Positions 10,180 to 22,165 are shown, counted from the first letter of the stretch. The stretch is DNA of 47,605 nt from Penium margaritaceum (GCA_023375785.1 SZWC01018830.1:3051-50655); one strand, 5' to 3'. Notes: generated from the letters alone by a model not told the origin. Program-made: numbers and translations.

Positions 10180-13100
10180 CACCGCCCCGGTGCGCTCCTG
10201 GTACGCTCGGAGGACCGTATTTACCGCACCGCCCCTGTGAAAGTCAGCTTTGTGGATGCAGCAGTTGTGCTCAGGCCCATAGCCAAGCCATTGCACCAGG
10301 TACTGCTACCCGTTGCCGCGCCGACGGTTCCAAAGAATGTTTTCCACCACGTACTCCTCTTCAGCCTCCACCAAGACTATTGGAGGAGGAGCCTGTCCTC
10401 GCACCGCAAACTGTGCATCCGGCTCCTTGTAGGCCTTGTGGAGAGAAGCGTGGAACACAGGATGGATCCCGTAGTGGTCCGGCAGCTCCAATTAGTAGCT
10501 CACCACGGACCGCTTCTCTTTGACCAGAAAAGGGCCCACACACCGAGGTTTGAGTTTATCGCTACCCACCCCCGCCAACTCCAGGTTCCACGAGCTCATC
10601 AGCACCCTTTCTCCCACCGACAACTCCTTGGCTGTCTGGTGCTTGTCCGCTTGCCACTTCATATGCTGTTGTGCCTTGTGAAGCGAATCTCGTACGTCAC
10701 ACCACACCTCCATGAAGTCACTTGCAAACTGCTGCACATCGGGGAGGTCCAATCCCATCGCCATGTTTGAGGGCCATGCAGGCTGCACCCCATATACTAC
10801 CTCAAAGGGAGACTGACCTGTCAAGGCATGCACTACTAAGTTGTAGGAAAACTCAGCCACCAGGAGCTTGCATGTACATCCCTCACCATCCGGCTCTAAG
10901 ATTCCCCACAACAGCTGCTCCAAGGTCTGGTTGGTGCGCTCAGTTTGGCCATCCGTTTGACGATGGTAGGCCGATGAAAGAGCCACACGAATGCCTAGCT
11001 TCCTGAAGAGTTCCTCCCAAAACCGGGAGGTGAAGCACGGGTTGCAGTCCGAGACCATGCACTTCAGCAACCTGTGAAGTTTGATGACATGTTGCAAGAG
11101 GAGTTGAACCGTCTCTGCTGCCATGACTTTCTCTGCACATGCAATGAAGTGTACCATCTTGCTGAACCGGTCCACCACCACCAGCATTATGGTGTTTCTC
11201 ATTGCGTCCCGTGGAAGATGCCCCATAAAGTCAAGTGAGATATCTGTCCACGGATGCTCCGGTACTAGTAGTGGTTGTAGCTCTCCTGGCACCCGCACCC
11301 TCCGTGACATGATCCTTTGGCACGTGTCACAGCTGTTCACGTACTCCTTATAATCTGCTTCCATCGTCGCCCACCAATATTGGCACGCGAGCTTCTTGAA
11401 GGTCTTGTCATGGCCAAAATGACCGTTGTAGTGTGAGTTGTGTGCCTCCTCCAATAGTACTTGTTGCAATGACGCACTCCACTGCACCACAATCTGGTTC
11501 CCCTTCTCACGCTGCCAATACTGACCATCCCACTTGCACCCCTTTACCGTACTCCCAGGAAATTCCTGGTCCTCCGCATACCCGCGAGCAAACAGGTTGC
11601 CAACGATTGGAGATCCCACAAGCACCATGATTGCATGCACGTCCAAGTCCGGGCGACACGAAAGCAAGTCTGCTAGGTTGATCCTCCCTGTTTTGTACTA
11701 GATCTCGCAGTCAAAGCCGCCCTCCAGTAGCTCCATCCACCGTACTTGACGACGACTCAGGTTTGGCTGTAACTTGAGGTACTTGAGCGTGTAGTGATCC
11801 GCGTGCACCACACACCCCCGTGCCTCAAGGTAGCACCTCCACTGCTTGGAGATCTGGACCACCGCAAGCATCTCTTTCTTGTGGGTTGTGTCATTGAACT
11901 CAGCCCCTTTTAGCTTCTTGGAAAAGTACGTAATGGGTTGTAACCCCTTCTCTTGGTCCTCCATCAGAACCCCGACGATCGCGTAGTTGCTTGCATCCGT
12001 CGCCAACACGTACTCCTTGCTCGTGTCCGGATGCACCAACACCGGTGACGCACACATGGCAGCCTTCATTGCACCAAAGGCTTGTCCCTCCTTTGCACCC
12101 CACTCCCATTGGCGCCCCTTCTTGAGAAAGTCTGTCAAGGGTGCTCCGATTGCCACATGCCCCCGGAGAAACCTCCTGTAGTAGTTCGTAAAACCTGAAA
12201 AAAACCTAGAAGTCATGCACGCACGCCGGCTCTGGCCACTCCTTCACTGCTACCACCTTCTTTGGATCCATGCAGATCCCCCTCCCACTGACAATATGCC
12301 CGAGGAACTCCACCTCCTGCTTGGCGAGTTCACACTTGCTCGGTTTGGCAAACAATCACTCCTTTCTCAACATTTCCATCACCGTTCGCAGGTGCTCTTG
12401 GTGCTCCTCCATCACCCGTGAGTAGACAAGGATGTCATCAAGGAAGAAAACCACAAACTTGTCCAAGTAGGGGTGGAATACCCGGTTCATCAATGCCATG
12501 AACGTAGCTGGAGCATTCATTAGCCCAAAAGGCCTCACAAGATACTCAAGGTGTCCATAGTGCGTCCAAAACGCGGTTTTTTCCGCATCCTCCTCTGCAA
12601 TGCGGATTTGGTGGTACCCCGACCTCAATTCCAGTTTGCTAAACACACGCGCGCCTCGCAGTTGGTCAAACAGCTCCTTAGCCCGTGGCAACGGGTAGCA
12701 GTTTCTTCACCGTGATGTTGTTGAGCACCCAGTAGTCCACGTACAACCGCAGCTCTCCCGACTTCTTCTTGACGAACAACACCGGTGTCGCGTATGGAGA
12801 CACCGACGGCCAAATGAAGCCCTTGTCCACCAACTCCCCCAACTATTTCTTGAGCTCCACAAGCTCCGCGTCGCTCATGTAGTTGTAAGACCGCACCATC
12901 GGTGACAACCCTGGCACCACCTCAATCATGTGGTCGATGTCACGTCATGATGGCAGCCCCTTTGGCAAATCTTCCGGGAAAACATCCGTGAATTCCTTGA
13001 GCAACTCCCAAACATCGGGAGGCAAATCTGGAGATCCTCCACCTTCCACCAGCCGCCCCTCTGTTGCTTCAACCGCTACAATCTGCTGCTTTGATGGTTG

Positions 13101-13487
13101 TTGTGGATAAACCCATGCCAAGTAAACCTGGTCACCCTTGCGCTTGCACCGCTTCAACTGCTGCAAGTTGATGGCGCGCAACTGCTTCCCCGCTTCTGCC
13201 ACATCCAACTCCTTCCCCTCACCCCGCCATAACGGCAGAGTGAGGTTCTTCTTGCTTTCCTTCACGATCACCCGGTCACACCTCCAATCCTCCTATGATT
13301 TCCAGGCGTGCAACCAATCCCGACCGATCAAGCAGTCGTCATCATCCATGGGACAAGTGTAGAACTCCATGTCACACACCAAATCACCCATGTGGACCTT
13401 GTGCTTGACCAGAGGCCTGCCGCACTCCACCACTTCGGACACCTGCCGTGCCTTGGCCGATGTCCTCGGTTGCCGTGCAAGCTCCAA
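10180..13487 (-). pseudogene. Element E pol: RT, RNase H, integrase, chromodomain
   Basis: Read right to left. A GRDWL-type protease C-terminal segment lies near 13310-13340, but I see no intact DSG/DTG protease box. RT spans about 12870-12260 with an intact FLDD active site (12434-12445). RNase H runs about 12150-11700 with a TDAS motif. The integrase frame 11667-10492 (391 codons) has the H2C2 zinc site (His76, His83, Cys113, Cys116 of that frame) and a complete D-D(35)-E triad (Asp146, Asp207, Glu243). A chromodomain follows (about 10400-10180), which in chromoviruses directs integration to modified histones. In-frame stops include TAG at about 13290, 12845, 11698 and 10306, TGA at 12945 and 12356, and TAA at 10492. 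Frameshifts lie near 12700 and 12220. Catalytic residues survive although the gene is broken. Confidence 0.93.
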
Positions 13488-13599
13488 CTCCCCTCCGGAA
13501 TCACGGTAACCAGCTCTAGGATGATCTGTGGAAACTGCCGGGTCTCACCTTTATTCCGCAACAGCATTTGAGGCAGCTCCTTAATCGGCAAAAGCCTTT

Positions 13600-14884
13600 C
13601 AGGGCTGGTGCTATCTATTGTGGACAAAAGAATCGCAATAGTAGGTCGTCTCCTCCTCACTGCTAATACCCGTTTCCCTGCTGTGTCTTGCGCTTGGGGC
13701 AGTCCCGCTTGCGATGTCCCTCCTCGCCACAAGCCTAGCACTTGCCTCTCGGTCCCTGCTGCCTGCCCGCGCCCCGTTACCCGGCTTAGATTGCATCCAC
13801 CTCCATGGATAGAGCCTGACTCGGCTACTCCCCCCGTGGTTGAGTTGCATAGCTGGTCCAGCACGCATTGTAGCTTACTGCGTCCATGCGTTCCGCCGCN
13901 NNNNNNNNNNNNNNNNNNNNNNNNNNNATACCCGTTTCCCTGCTGTGTCTTGCGCTTGGGGCAGTCCCGCTTGCGATGTCCCTCCTCGCCACAAGCCTAG
14001 CACTTGCCTCTCGGTCCCTGCTGCCTGCCCGCGCCCCGTTACCCGGCTTAGATTGCATCCACCTCCATGGATAGAGCCTGACTCGGCTACTCCCCCCGTG
14101 GTTGAGTTGCATAGCTGGTCCAGCACGCATTGTAGCTTACTGCGTCCATGCGTTCCGCCGCTGAAACAACCTCCGCAAAGCTCCGTAACCTTAGCACCAC
14201 GAGTTCCCGTTGGACATGTGGCTTTAGGCCATCATGGTAGCAATCGTTCGCCTCCGCGTCCAAGAGGTCATCAATTTGTGCCGCCAATGCCATGAAGCAA
14301 GTGGTGTAGTCCTGGACCGATTCGCCTTGCTTGACGTATTTGATTTTGCCACGTGCGACTCGGCTTCCATTGAGGAGGTCAAAGCACGCCTGGAGCATCG
14401 TCTCGAACAACTCCCATGTCTCTGGCTTTTCCGTTAACGCCCACGCACCAAGCTGCACTTCTTGTCCCAGGAGTAGACTCAGCAATGGCTAAAGTCGTTG
14501 TCCTGCTCCCAGCCCATCCGGCAGCCCAACGGCGTTTTGCCGGCACAATGCCGACCACCACTACAGCGCCATTCCTCGGAGACATACGCTAGTCTTGTGG
14601 CATCTCCTCCAACAGGAACTCCCAAAAGTTGTGAAGTATGAGTTCACCGTGAAGAGCTACTCCCGCGCACTGCCCTTGCTGGTGTAAAGCACTGGTTCCT
14701 TTGGCTTAGGCCACCGAAAGGCAGGCATCGATACCAATGCGACACCCCCCAACTCACTGCTCCCTTGGCCTACGTACCTCGCCTCAACCTCTGAACGCAA
14801 CTGCTGGTTCTCTTGACACAACCTATCAAGAGCATGCCGGATCTCCTCCATGAGATAGGCCTGGTCGTATGTCACTGCTACCAT
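13600..14884 (-). pseudogene. Element E gag with CCHC zinc knuckle
   Basis: The likely start is the ATG at 14884, about 95 bases after the PBS. The N-terminus is a predicted coiled coil (heptad-like Leu/Gln/Glu). A retrotransposon-gag core follows around 14485-14100, with Trp/Leu-rich helices. The nucleocapsid knuckle (ACGEEGHRKRDC, about 13700-13740, repeated at 13962-14002 by the gap duplication) has its first spacer codon changed to TAG. Other stops are TAG at 14657 and TAA twice just upstream of the knuckle. The frame wanders between 14650 and 14490. The conserved architecture supports Gag; the product is dead. Confidence 0.85.
13666..14161. other. Assembly gap with a duplicated 234-bp flank
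   Basis: Twenty-eight Ns (13900-13927) are bracketed by two identical 234-bp copies, 13666-13899 and 13928-14161, joined head to tail. Exact identity in an otherwise heavily mutated element points to two overlapping contig ends that were not merged, not to a biological duplication. The true gag is therefore about 262 bp shorter than drawn. Confidence 0.9.
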
Positions 14885-14979
14885 GTTTTTGGTTGTGACA
14901 AAGAAGTTATGGCCAAACGTAGTTGTGGCAGATTTGATGTCTCCCTAGGGTCCGCGCAAAGACAAGCAAACGTCCACGC

Positions 14980-14991
14980 GCTCTGATACCA
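14980..14991 (-). promoter_or_regulatory. Element E primer-binding site
   Basis: On the minus strand this reads TGGTATCAGAGC, two bases inside the 5' LTR end (GGTTCACA-TT-PBS). It is complementary to the 3' end of plant initiator Met-tRNA, the usual minus-strand primer for copia and many gypsy elements. Confidence 0.95.
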
Positions 14992-14993
14992 AA

Positions 14994-15911
14994 TGTGAAC
15001 CGAGGGACGCCCGTCGTGATGGTCACAAGCTTAGCCCTTGGGATAAACCTCCCAACCCTCGACCCCTTGGTGTGTGGGTCAACTATTGAGATGTCCCACG
15101 ACCCTCTCCTAACAGCAAGACCGCTGCTAGTGACCAAGGTTCTGCCGTGTGATTCTCCCAAAGGCGTTTGCACCAAGGTGCGCTGCGAAAGACTTGATCG
15201 AATGGACGTGTGCAAGGAAATACATAGAAAAAAAAAGAGATTCAGGCAAGGAATGAATCTTTTGGAATTGATAGATCAGTACAAGGCAATGTACAGAGTC
15301 TCTGGGTAAGATTGGCATGCCTATACCAACCCCTAGGTTTCCTTCTGTACCAACCCCTATGAGCCAGCCGAGAGCCCCTCTGTGCTTTAAAGCCCTTTGA
15401 TGAGGTGTAATCACAAAAATAACACAGACATCATGTAGCGCACATTGTGCGCTTTCCAACATACCAAAGAACGCCTCAATCCATGGGAAAACGACTAAAT
15501 TACGGTCGTTTGAGTGCTCCACTTGTGAGTGCAGCTGGCAGTACCAGCGGGGGTTACGGCCGCTTGATTTTCCCTTGCTTGCAAATTCAGCTCCAGTCGC
15601 CATCCCGAAGTACCCATGGATCCCAATGAATCTTGCCTCATAGGCTAAGCATCCATGCAGGGGTGCTTTGGCTGCAGTGGGCGAGAAAGTCGCTATGCTG
15701 TGCTCGGGGTCGAACCGGTACGTCTCCTGTTTTCTAGAGGTGTGTCGTCCACCTTTTCACGATTGTGTCTTTCTCGTCTCTGTACCAAATAACCCAGTTC
15801 TTGCCTCGATTTTGTTCATTTTTCTCATAGAATACAATAGGATCATCGAAACATGCATCTAAAATCAGCATGATGACGTACTCACCGCCTCGACCGGCGG
15901 CTCCCACAACA
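14994..15911 (-). mobile_element. Element E 5' LTR
   Basis: This 918-bp LTR has TG...CA ends in element orientation. It aligns over its whole length with 9238-10159 but with many differences. The promoter would lie within it and read leftwards. No unambiguous TATA box was identified. Confidence 0.9.
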
Positions 15912-15916
15912 CCGAG
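15912..15916. repeat. Right target-site duplication of element E (CCGAG)
   Basis: Partner of CTGAG at 9233-9237; the two differ by one CpG transition. Confidence 0.65.
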
Positions 15917-15951
15917 CAAACTGCGGTGAAGACTGCAAAGGTCTCAGATAA

Positions 15952-16310
15952 CTGCATGGCACGCAAGTAAACAATGATGAGATAGGGGGCTACAAGGATG
16001 CGACTGGGTCTGTTGTATATGGGATAGGAGACAATTCAAATGCAACAAGAGATGATACAGGTGATGACATGAGTGCGACAACAGATGACATAGGCGATGA
16101 CGTAGATGCAACGAGAGGTGATGTGGGAAACAACACAGACATGACAGGAGATGACAAAGGCAATAACACACACACGGCAGAAGATGATGCACACAATGAT
16201 ATAGAGACAATAGGAGATTATGGAGGTGACGATGGAGACACCACAGGAGATTACACAGGTGATGACGCACATACGGGATGTGGAGTGCATCCATTACCGA
16301 AGGATATTCC
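15952..16310 (-). repeat. 33-bp in-frame minisatellite in the copia F linker
   Basis: About seven degenerate 33-bp units. Read on the minus strand in the F integrase frame neighbourhood they give Ser/Pro/Val/Ala-rich 11-residue units (SSPV...SP type), the same composition and position as the linker of element A. The plus strand instead gives an Asp/Gly/Thr-rich frame open from 15952 to 16314. I favour the minus-strand reading because the array directly follows F integrase. Confidence 0.7.
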
Positions 16311-16319
16311 ATAGACACC

Positions 16320-17700
16320 ACCTCACCATGGACAAGAGAGGGGCGTAAGCAATGGGACAGAACGAGAAATATCTCGAGAAAAATTATCTCAAAGAAGAGG
16401 GAATCGTGAGACTCGACAACACGACTACACTTGAGGTCCCAAAGTGCTTGGTCTTGGGCTGAGAGGAGACGCCAAGGAAAGGACAGAGACGACCTCGAGA
16501 AGACAGCTTGCCATTGTGTTGGTCCTCAGGGAGTCAAACACAGGTGATGTTGTTCCAGACACAAGCGAGGTTAAGGTCAGCACGACAACCATGCCATCTT
16601 TTGAACGTCATGACATGATGAGGCAGAAGACCGCATGGAACATTGTTCTAAACCCATTTCATGTAGGACATGGTCTCAAAGGCAAACAACGGAGGGAGGC
16701 CTGACTCGACAAGAAGCATTCGAACATCGTCAGCGAGAGTGCGGTTCCAATTTTCTGACACTCTGTTCTGATTTGGTGTATATGGAGCAGAGAGCTCTAG
16801 ATGCACCCCTTGAAATTGGACGAAGCGAGATGTGGGACTCATAAACTCCCCACTATAATCGGAGCAAAATGCTAACAGCTTACGCTAAAAAGCACGCTCA
16901 TCCTGGATGAGCCAAGACTTTATCGTGGGCCTGACATTGCTTTTCTGGCAAAGGGCAAAGATCCAGCAAAAGTGAGAGGAGTCATCCGTAAGACATACCT
17001 TCCAACACCCCCTACAAATTGATTACGGAGAGGGCCCATGATGTCCGCATGGACAAGGGCAAGGGCATGCAGCGTGCGAGAGTCAGACGATGGGAAGGAC
17101 GGACAATGAAGCTTACCTTGTATGCAATCAAGGCAATCAGCAGTTTAGGACATAGGGAATGTGCCAAGGTCAAGCCCGATGGCAGGCTAATGACGAGGAG
17201 GCTATGGATGGCGGTTTTTTGCACGTGACACAGGCGGTGATGGAGCAAACGTGTGTGCAAGGGGGAAAGCGAGGGAACAGCATGCACATGCACTGCATCA
17301 GTTGAGGCGGACTACAGTACAAACAAGGACACATGATGCAACTTGTCACAATGCAGACCAGGAAGAAAGGGATGGCTAGACGACTGCATCGATACAGTAC
17401 CGATGCCGAGAGATGAAATGTTGTCCATGCCCTCATCATCCAAGGCAGTGACAGACAGCAAGCTGACCTCAAGCGCAAGGACAAAGAGGACATCAGGCAA
17501 GAAGATGTAACCTGATAGACCACCAAAACGCACAACACCAATGCCCTGACCTGGCAGTATCTGGCAAGAGCCAGTGTGGACAAAGCGTACGTCGCCAGAA
17601 GGCTCTAACGTGACAAATGTGATGCAAGACAACTTCAGGTGATGAGTGGTTCTGGAGTTAATGATCAAGAAGCCACTCTACACGTAAGACGGGGTAGTCA
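16320..17700 (-). pseudogene. Ty1/copia remnant F: protease, GAG-pre-integrase and integrase
   Basis: Read right to left. A degraded protease box lies near 17650-17668 (INSRTTHH where A has IDSGATHH). The protease body and GAG-pre-integrase block (HHRLCHV near 17225-17245) follow. The integrase core is about 17050-16640, with Asp in SDYSGEF, the TPNQNRVSENWNRT block retaining the catalytic Glu, and a WNR-type continuation. The post-integrase GKLSSRGRLCPFLG block lies near 16530-16490. Several stops and frame changes break it. Reverse transcriptase is absent: the copy ends before the E insertion site, so it was truncated before E arrived. The closest relatives in the window are A and B. Confidence 0.88.
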
Positions 17701-18440
17701 AATGATACCGTGCGATACTGCAAACAAGTCCAGGAGAGCGCTCAGCACAACCAGAAGTCACAAGGAGATGTAACAAGGTGAATGACTGCCAATGCTCAAT
17801 CCACTCCATAGGCAACAAAGCCTCACCAATCGATGCATCTCAAAGGGCTCCGTCCAAAGGAACGGTGACCCCTGGACTCGACAACCAAACTCACACCAGA
17901 GGGGACAAATGGGAGCCGCGGATGGGAACAAAATCTAAAGGCTAGAGTAGATGCGTCCAGACCATGCAACAACTTGTAAAAGGATGAAGTTAGCAACGTA
18001 GAGAAAGATGGAGCTGCTAGCTAGAGCCACGATGGAGGAGTGTAGGATGGAGAAGGCAGTCCATAAATGGTAGGATAGTACGGCCGCGGAAGCCAGCACC
18101 ACCCCGGGTGAGGTACAACCACCACCAACAGGGCTGGCACAGAAGCCTAACCGGGCATCGGAACCATCAAGGACATGACGTTGGTGGTCTCCCACCGAAA
18201 GGGGTCAGACTCCCACGTGTGAGAGTCTTGACCAAAGAGGATGGAGGGTGAAATGAAGATGCACTATCTCCCGAGGAAACGGGACACGTCCCCGAATGCC
18301 CGGGTCCCGACCAAGTGCAGGGGTAGGGTGAGAGAAAAAGAAAAAGGAAACAAAAGGTAAAGAAAAATAAATGGGAAATAGCAAAAATGATTACACCAAC
18401 AAGAAATGGGCAGTCAGTGTGAGACCCAGGTTCACCCGGG
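17701..18440 (-). other. Probable upstream remainder of copia F, unrecognised
   Basis: This lies 5' of F protease on the minus strand, where gag would be expected, but I cannot recognise a knuckle or gag core. A 260-bp minus frame (17935-18195) has a hydrophobic stretch and no known motif. No LTR, PBS or target duplication could be placed. Confidence 0.35.
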
Positions 18441-19160
18441 GTTGAGGGGGGCGACAAGGCTCACCTTCTCTACTCCACCCTTTTTTATGAGGCATGGTGC
18501 GCTCGACCCTCGCTATCAAAAAAGGAGTTTGTGGGGATGTCGAGAGACGAGCCGGGCGACCGACGAGCCCGGCGACCAAAGAGCTTGTGTATCGATGACC
18601 TCGTAAGTCAATGAGCTCGTTGCCTGAGCTCTTTAAGAGGCGGGCTCGAGAGGGCGGGAAGCTACAGAGCAGCTTCCCGCCGACTGGGGAGCTCGCGGGG
18701 CAGTGACGAGCAGAGCTGCCATGCCCATGCGGCTTTGCAGGTGCTGTGGCAGTCCTCGAGGAAGCAGGTCCGTCCTTGCTATTCCAGCTGTTGTAGTTGT
18801 TGTTGCTAATGCAGCCAATGCTGTTGTTGCTGCGGCTGCTACACGACAGTGCAATACAACGAGGGGGTTGGCGCTGTTGTTGGTGCTGCTACTACGACTG
18901 TTGTCGTTGGTGCTGCAGAGAGTAGTTGTGCCTGTTGCAACGAAGGCAGTCGGGTGCAGCTATTACCGCAGCAGCAGATGCTTTTATTGCACAAAGGGAA
19001 CCCAAGATGCCACCACCACTACTTCACGTCGCTCCCAAGAAGGCAGCCGCGGCGAGGGAAACTGCCAGAAAATGTTTTGATAGCATTTTGCCTCTGGCTC
19101 TGTTGGAAGACTCCATTACGTGAGCCCTCAACTTATGGTTTCCACATTTCCAGGACCTGA
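18441..19160. repeat. GCT/GTT low-complexity stretch with spacer
   Basis: Between about 18720 and 19010 the sequence is enriched in GCT, GTT and GCA triplets and gives Val/Ala/Leu-rich open frames in more than one phase. A frame near 18926-19123 yields an Ala/Lys-rich peptide without a recognisable domain. I regard these as composition effects. Confidence 0.5.
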
Positions 19161-21000
19161 ACGCCCACCCAGCCAAGCCCGGCCCAGCCCAGATGCTTCC
19201 GCTGCTGCTGCTGCGTGTTACATAGTGGGAGGAAGAGGTTGTCTCTCTACTGCTCTGATTACATGAGGGAGTAGAGAAATCCCCAAAGCAATGTGATGTG
19301 TGACGGCACGCTTCATAGAACACAACGTGACAAATGGTGCTCTGAAAGGTAGAGAGGTCGAAAATATGTGATTTGAAACGTAGAAGTTAGTTACAAAACA
19401 AACACATACGTGTATAGGTGTAGTCTCACCCACATGCACACAACAAAGTGCACAAGTCCAACCATCAGGTGAAAAAAAAACCAACCCAGCTACAAGCTCC
19501 AAAACAACAGCTGGCAAGAAGCTGAAAGGCATACGGAATCTACAGTTGTTCGAATTACAAACCAAAAGAAGTACCAGGCGCAGAAACTTAAACTCACACA
19601 GCTGCATCATGAACGAGCAAGGATAGCGCCACTAAGAAAATGGACCCCGGGAGGTCGTCACCAAGAAAACTCAGGAGAGCGCCAGTTTGTGCACATTAGT
19701 TGATGCTGATGTTGTCAAAGTAGTCAGTGAGTGCCCCGACATACCGGCAAGCCGTGGCAACAAGTCCCTATGTCACCGTGACTGACACACCAACAGTCGA
19801 CAGCGTATTTTCCACTCATTTTTTTCTCCAATTCTGTCGTGTTCTAACGACAGCCCCTCCTTGAGTGTGATCATTCTTGTGGAAGCGGCTCCCAGTCTGA
19901 GAAAAACGTGAGAAACGGACAACTTCCGTGCGAAAACAAGAGTTTTTTTTTTACGCAACAGACACCGGAAATTGCCAGAAACCACGTGACTCGTCCGACA
20001 ACTTCTCTTCGGACAGGACAGGCAAGGCTAAGTACAATTCTTTCGATAGACCAGAGGTGACTTTTTTGACCTTAGTCTTGACAGGGAGTCTCGCCCGTCT
20101 TTCGTCATTGATCCTCAATGCTATAGCAGGTCCTCGTAAAGCAAAAACCCGACTATTAAATCTCCTCTCCCAAATGCATGTCTGTGACCTGTTGATGGTG
20201 ATGATGGCGGCCAAATGCCAAAGCGATAAATTGTGTCGGCTAACTTCAAATTCAACAGTCGCGAATGAGCTATTCGGGACAGGTATGAAACTTATGTGAT
20301 ACCGATGTGGAAAGGTGTGACGTAAAAACCATCAAATCAAATTCCGTATTGATGAGACCCTGTGAATCATTTTGCGATTGTCAGCGTCGTCTGCCTGAAT
20401 TGACAGCAATTCTCCATCGTAGTTTCCTCCTATCCTGGCCTCTTTCATACCATAGTGTTGGTTTTTAGCCGAAGTTGGTGCGAAGGATCGATTAGGCTAC
20501 GAAACCACGTATGACTGTCCGACGATCAAGTTTTCAGTTTTTTCTGCTGCTAGATTGGCGTATTTCGTTGGCGACGATTCTGATAACGGGTCTTGATGTG
20601 GATTCGACTAATCTGCAGCATAGACTAGCTATCAAAGTGCTTCCTAGCTATCGTAGAAACATGCGCTGTCAAAACAGGCAGCTACCTTTGTTGCGATCCT
20701 TTTTTGTCACTTGGCATCACTACGTTCCCCAAATAGTGAAGCTCGGACATATTTGGCCCAATTCTTTTCCATGGCATATATCATGTTTGAAACCACATGA
20801 AGTGTATCATTAGGTAACCCTAATGTATGCCTGCATGCAGCCAATGCCGCTTGTTCTTGGTGAATTCCGTCTACTTTTCTTGCTTTATAAACCAGTTTTT
20901 CAGCCGGGTTCACACTCTTAGCTTGTACACCATGACGGCCAGAGGCACGAGAGCGAACAGTGTGCACAGAACGGGAACCAACATAGAGGGCGACCTAAAC
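19161..21000. other. Unannotated spacer, lower GC
   Basis: About 1.8 kb with no recognisable transposon domain or RNA gene. Overlapping frames on both strands at 19928-20299 (+, 123 codons) and 19951-20214 (-, 87 codons) lack known motifs. Base composition is visibly less GC-rich than the neighbouring elements, so this may be the least transposon-derived part of the window. Confidence 0.45.
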
Positions 21001-21019
21001 AAGGGCCAAAAGCCTGTGT

Positions 21020-21190
21020 ACCCCTCGCTTTGGACAAAAAGCCCCATCCGCCCCTACGTCGGAACGATAAGCCTCATCTGCCCTTGCATCGGAACGATAA
21101 GCCTGAAACGCCCCTGCCCAAGAACAATAAGCCTCATCCGTCCCTGCCAGAAAACAATAAGACCCATCCGCCCCTTCTGCGCAGACGCGG
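21020..21190 (+). repeat. 30-bp minisatellite, plus orientation
   Basis: Five or six contiguous 30-bp units translating to RNDKPHPPL-type decapeptides. Units are directly adjacent with no spacers, so this is not a CRISPR array. The same unit in opposite orientation lies at 21945-22165. Confidence 0.85.
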
Positions 21191-21236
21191 GTTTGAGGCG
21201 CAAAAAAACAAACGATATACCCCTCTTGTTTGTAAA

Positions 21237-21510
21237 AAGATAGCATGTCAACGTCGCATGGCATGCGGCGTTGATGTCCTGACGTCACCTTTTTTGGCCT
21301 AACAATCACAAACTCCTTTATAGAGGGGTTTGTGATTTTTTGGAAGTGGTTTACGGGGAGTTTGCATGGGGGGATTCAGAGTCCCTATGTGTTGAAAGGG
21401 AACCTGCTGGGCCTCGATACCGCAGGGCCCAGCAGGTGCCCTGTGCAAAAATAAAACCCCAAAACTTGGGGTGTAATTTTAGGGTGGGTTTGTGTATGGT
21501 TTGTATATCA
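21237..21510 (+). repeat. Direct repeat module M1 with conserved hairpin
   Basis: This aligns with 22357-22620 in the same orientation. Shared landmarks in order: a GTTGA/TCAAC-containing block, a GAGGGGTTTG block, and GAAAGGGAACCTGCTGGGCC followed by its complement. The 11-bp perfect inverted repeat CCTGCTGGGCC / GGCCCAGCAGG lies at about 21401-21434. It may be a terminal repeat of an unknown element. Confidence 0.65.
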
Positions 21511-21589
21511 AACATGGGTAAAAAGTAAAGCAAAATGAAAACAGAAACAAATGGGGAGTTTTTAACTCCCCATTGTTGATGCGCCGGGA

Positions 21590-21850
21590 TTCCTGCCAAC
21601 AGGCGTCGGCCGCAATCACCTCCCCCCCTCCCCTCCCTGCAGCCCTCGTCACCTGTTCCGTCGCGGCCCTCAATCGCGAGGGCCTCGATCGGCGTGCGGG
21701 TGGGTGGGCTGGTGGGCTGCAAAGGGGATGAGGGGGGAGGGGGGGGAGTGCCGGCTGGCATTTTTTAGGACCCCCCCCCCACCCCTCCCCCCCCCCCACT
21801 CGCACCTCTTAACTGGATCGCGACCCTCCATCGCAACGGCCACGATGGAG
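21590..21850. other. C/G homopolymer-rich core between repeat modules
   Basis: Runs of C and G (for example 21770-21800) separate modules M1 and M2. No coding potential is visible. Such tracts are prone to assembly and slippage error. Confidence 0.5.
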
Positions 21851-21944
21851 GACCTCGATCCAACACCACATGCGCGATTTCACCATGCTCAAGTAGAGAC
21901 TCATGTCTCTACTCGAATCCATGTTTGAGCATGCTGAAAACGGA

Positions 21945-22165
21945 TGGGTGGATGGGGCTTTTTGTTGCCAGGGGAGGATGGGGATTATTGTTTTTGGATA
22001 GGGGCGGATTAGGATTTTCGTTCTGGCGGAGGGGTGAATGAGGATTATCATTCTGGAGGGGGACGGATGGGGCTTATCGTTCTGGCGGAGGGGCGGATGG
22101 GGCTTATCGTTTCGACGGAGGGGCAAATGGGGCTTATTGTTCCAACGGAGGGGTATGTAAGGGTC
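21945..22165 (-). repeat. 30-bp minisatellite, minus orientation
   Basis: Six to seven 30-bp units of GATGGGGCTTATCGTTCTGG type, the reverse complement of the array at 21020-21190. On the minus strand it gives the same NDKPHPPLR-type decapeptides, decaying toward its left edge where the phase changes. Confidence 0.85.

Larger units (their letters stand above)
9238..15911 (-). mobile_element. Element E: complete Ty3/gypsy chromovirus
   Basis: The element is 6.67 kb on the minus strand, with both LTRs, PBS, gag, pol and PPT. Pol order is RT-RNase H-integrase-chromodomain, which identifies the chromovirus clade of Ty3/gypsy. Several stops and at least two frameshifts make it non-functional. It is inserted downstream of element A and upstream of remnant F. 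The internal assembly gap at 13900-13927 has a duplicated flank. Confidence 0.93.

Noticed and set aside
15952..16314. Plus-strand Asp/Gly/Thr-rich repeat protein resembling a calcium-binding repeat
   Set aside because: The array sits directly after F integrase on the minus strand and reads there as a Ser/Pro linker like that of element A, which explains it better.
16648..17668. Independent host genes on the minus strand
   Set aside because: The frames align block by block with copia A and B protease and integrase; they are remnant F.
19928..20299. Possible host gene on either strand
   Set aside because: Two overlapping frames of moderate length with no motif, no splice structure I could support, and no homology I recognise.
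21020..21190. Possible CRISPR-like array
   Set aside because: The 30-bp units are contiguous with no spacers, and the context is eukaryotic.
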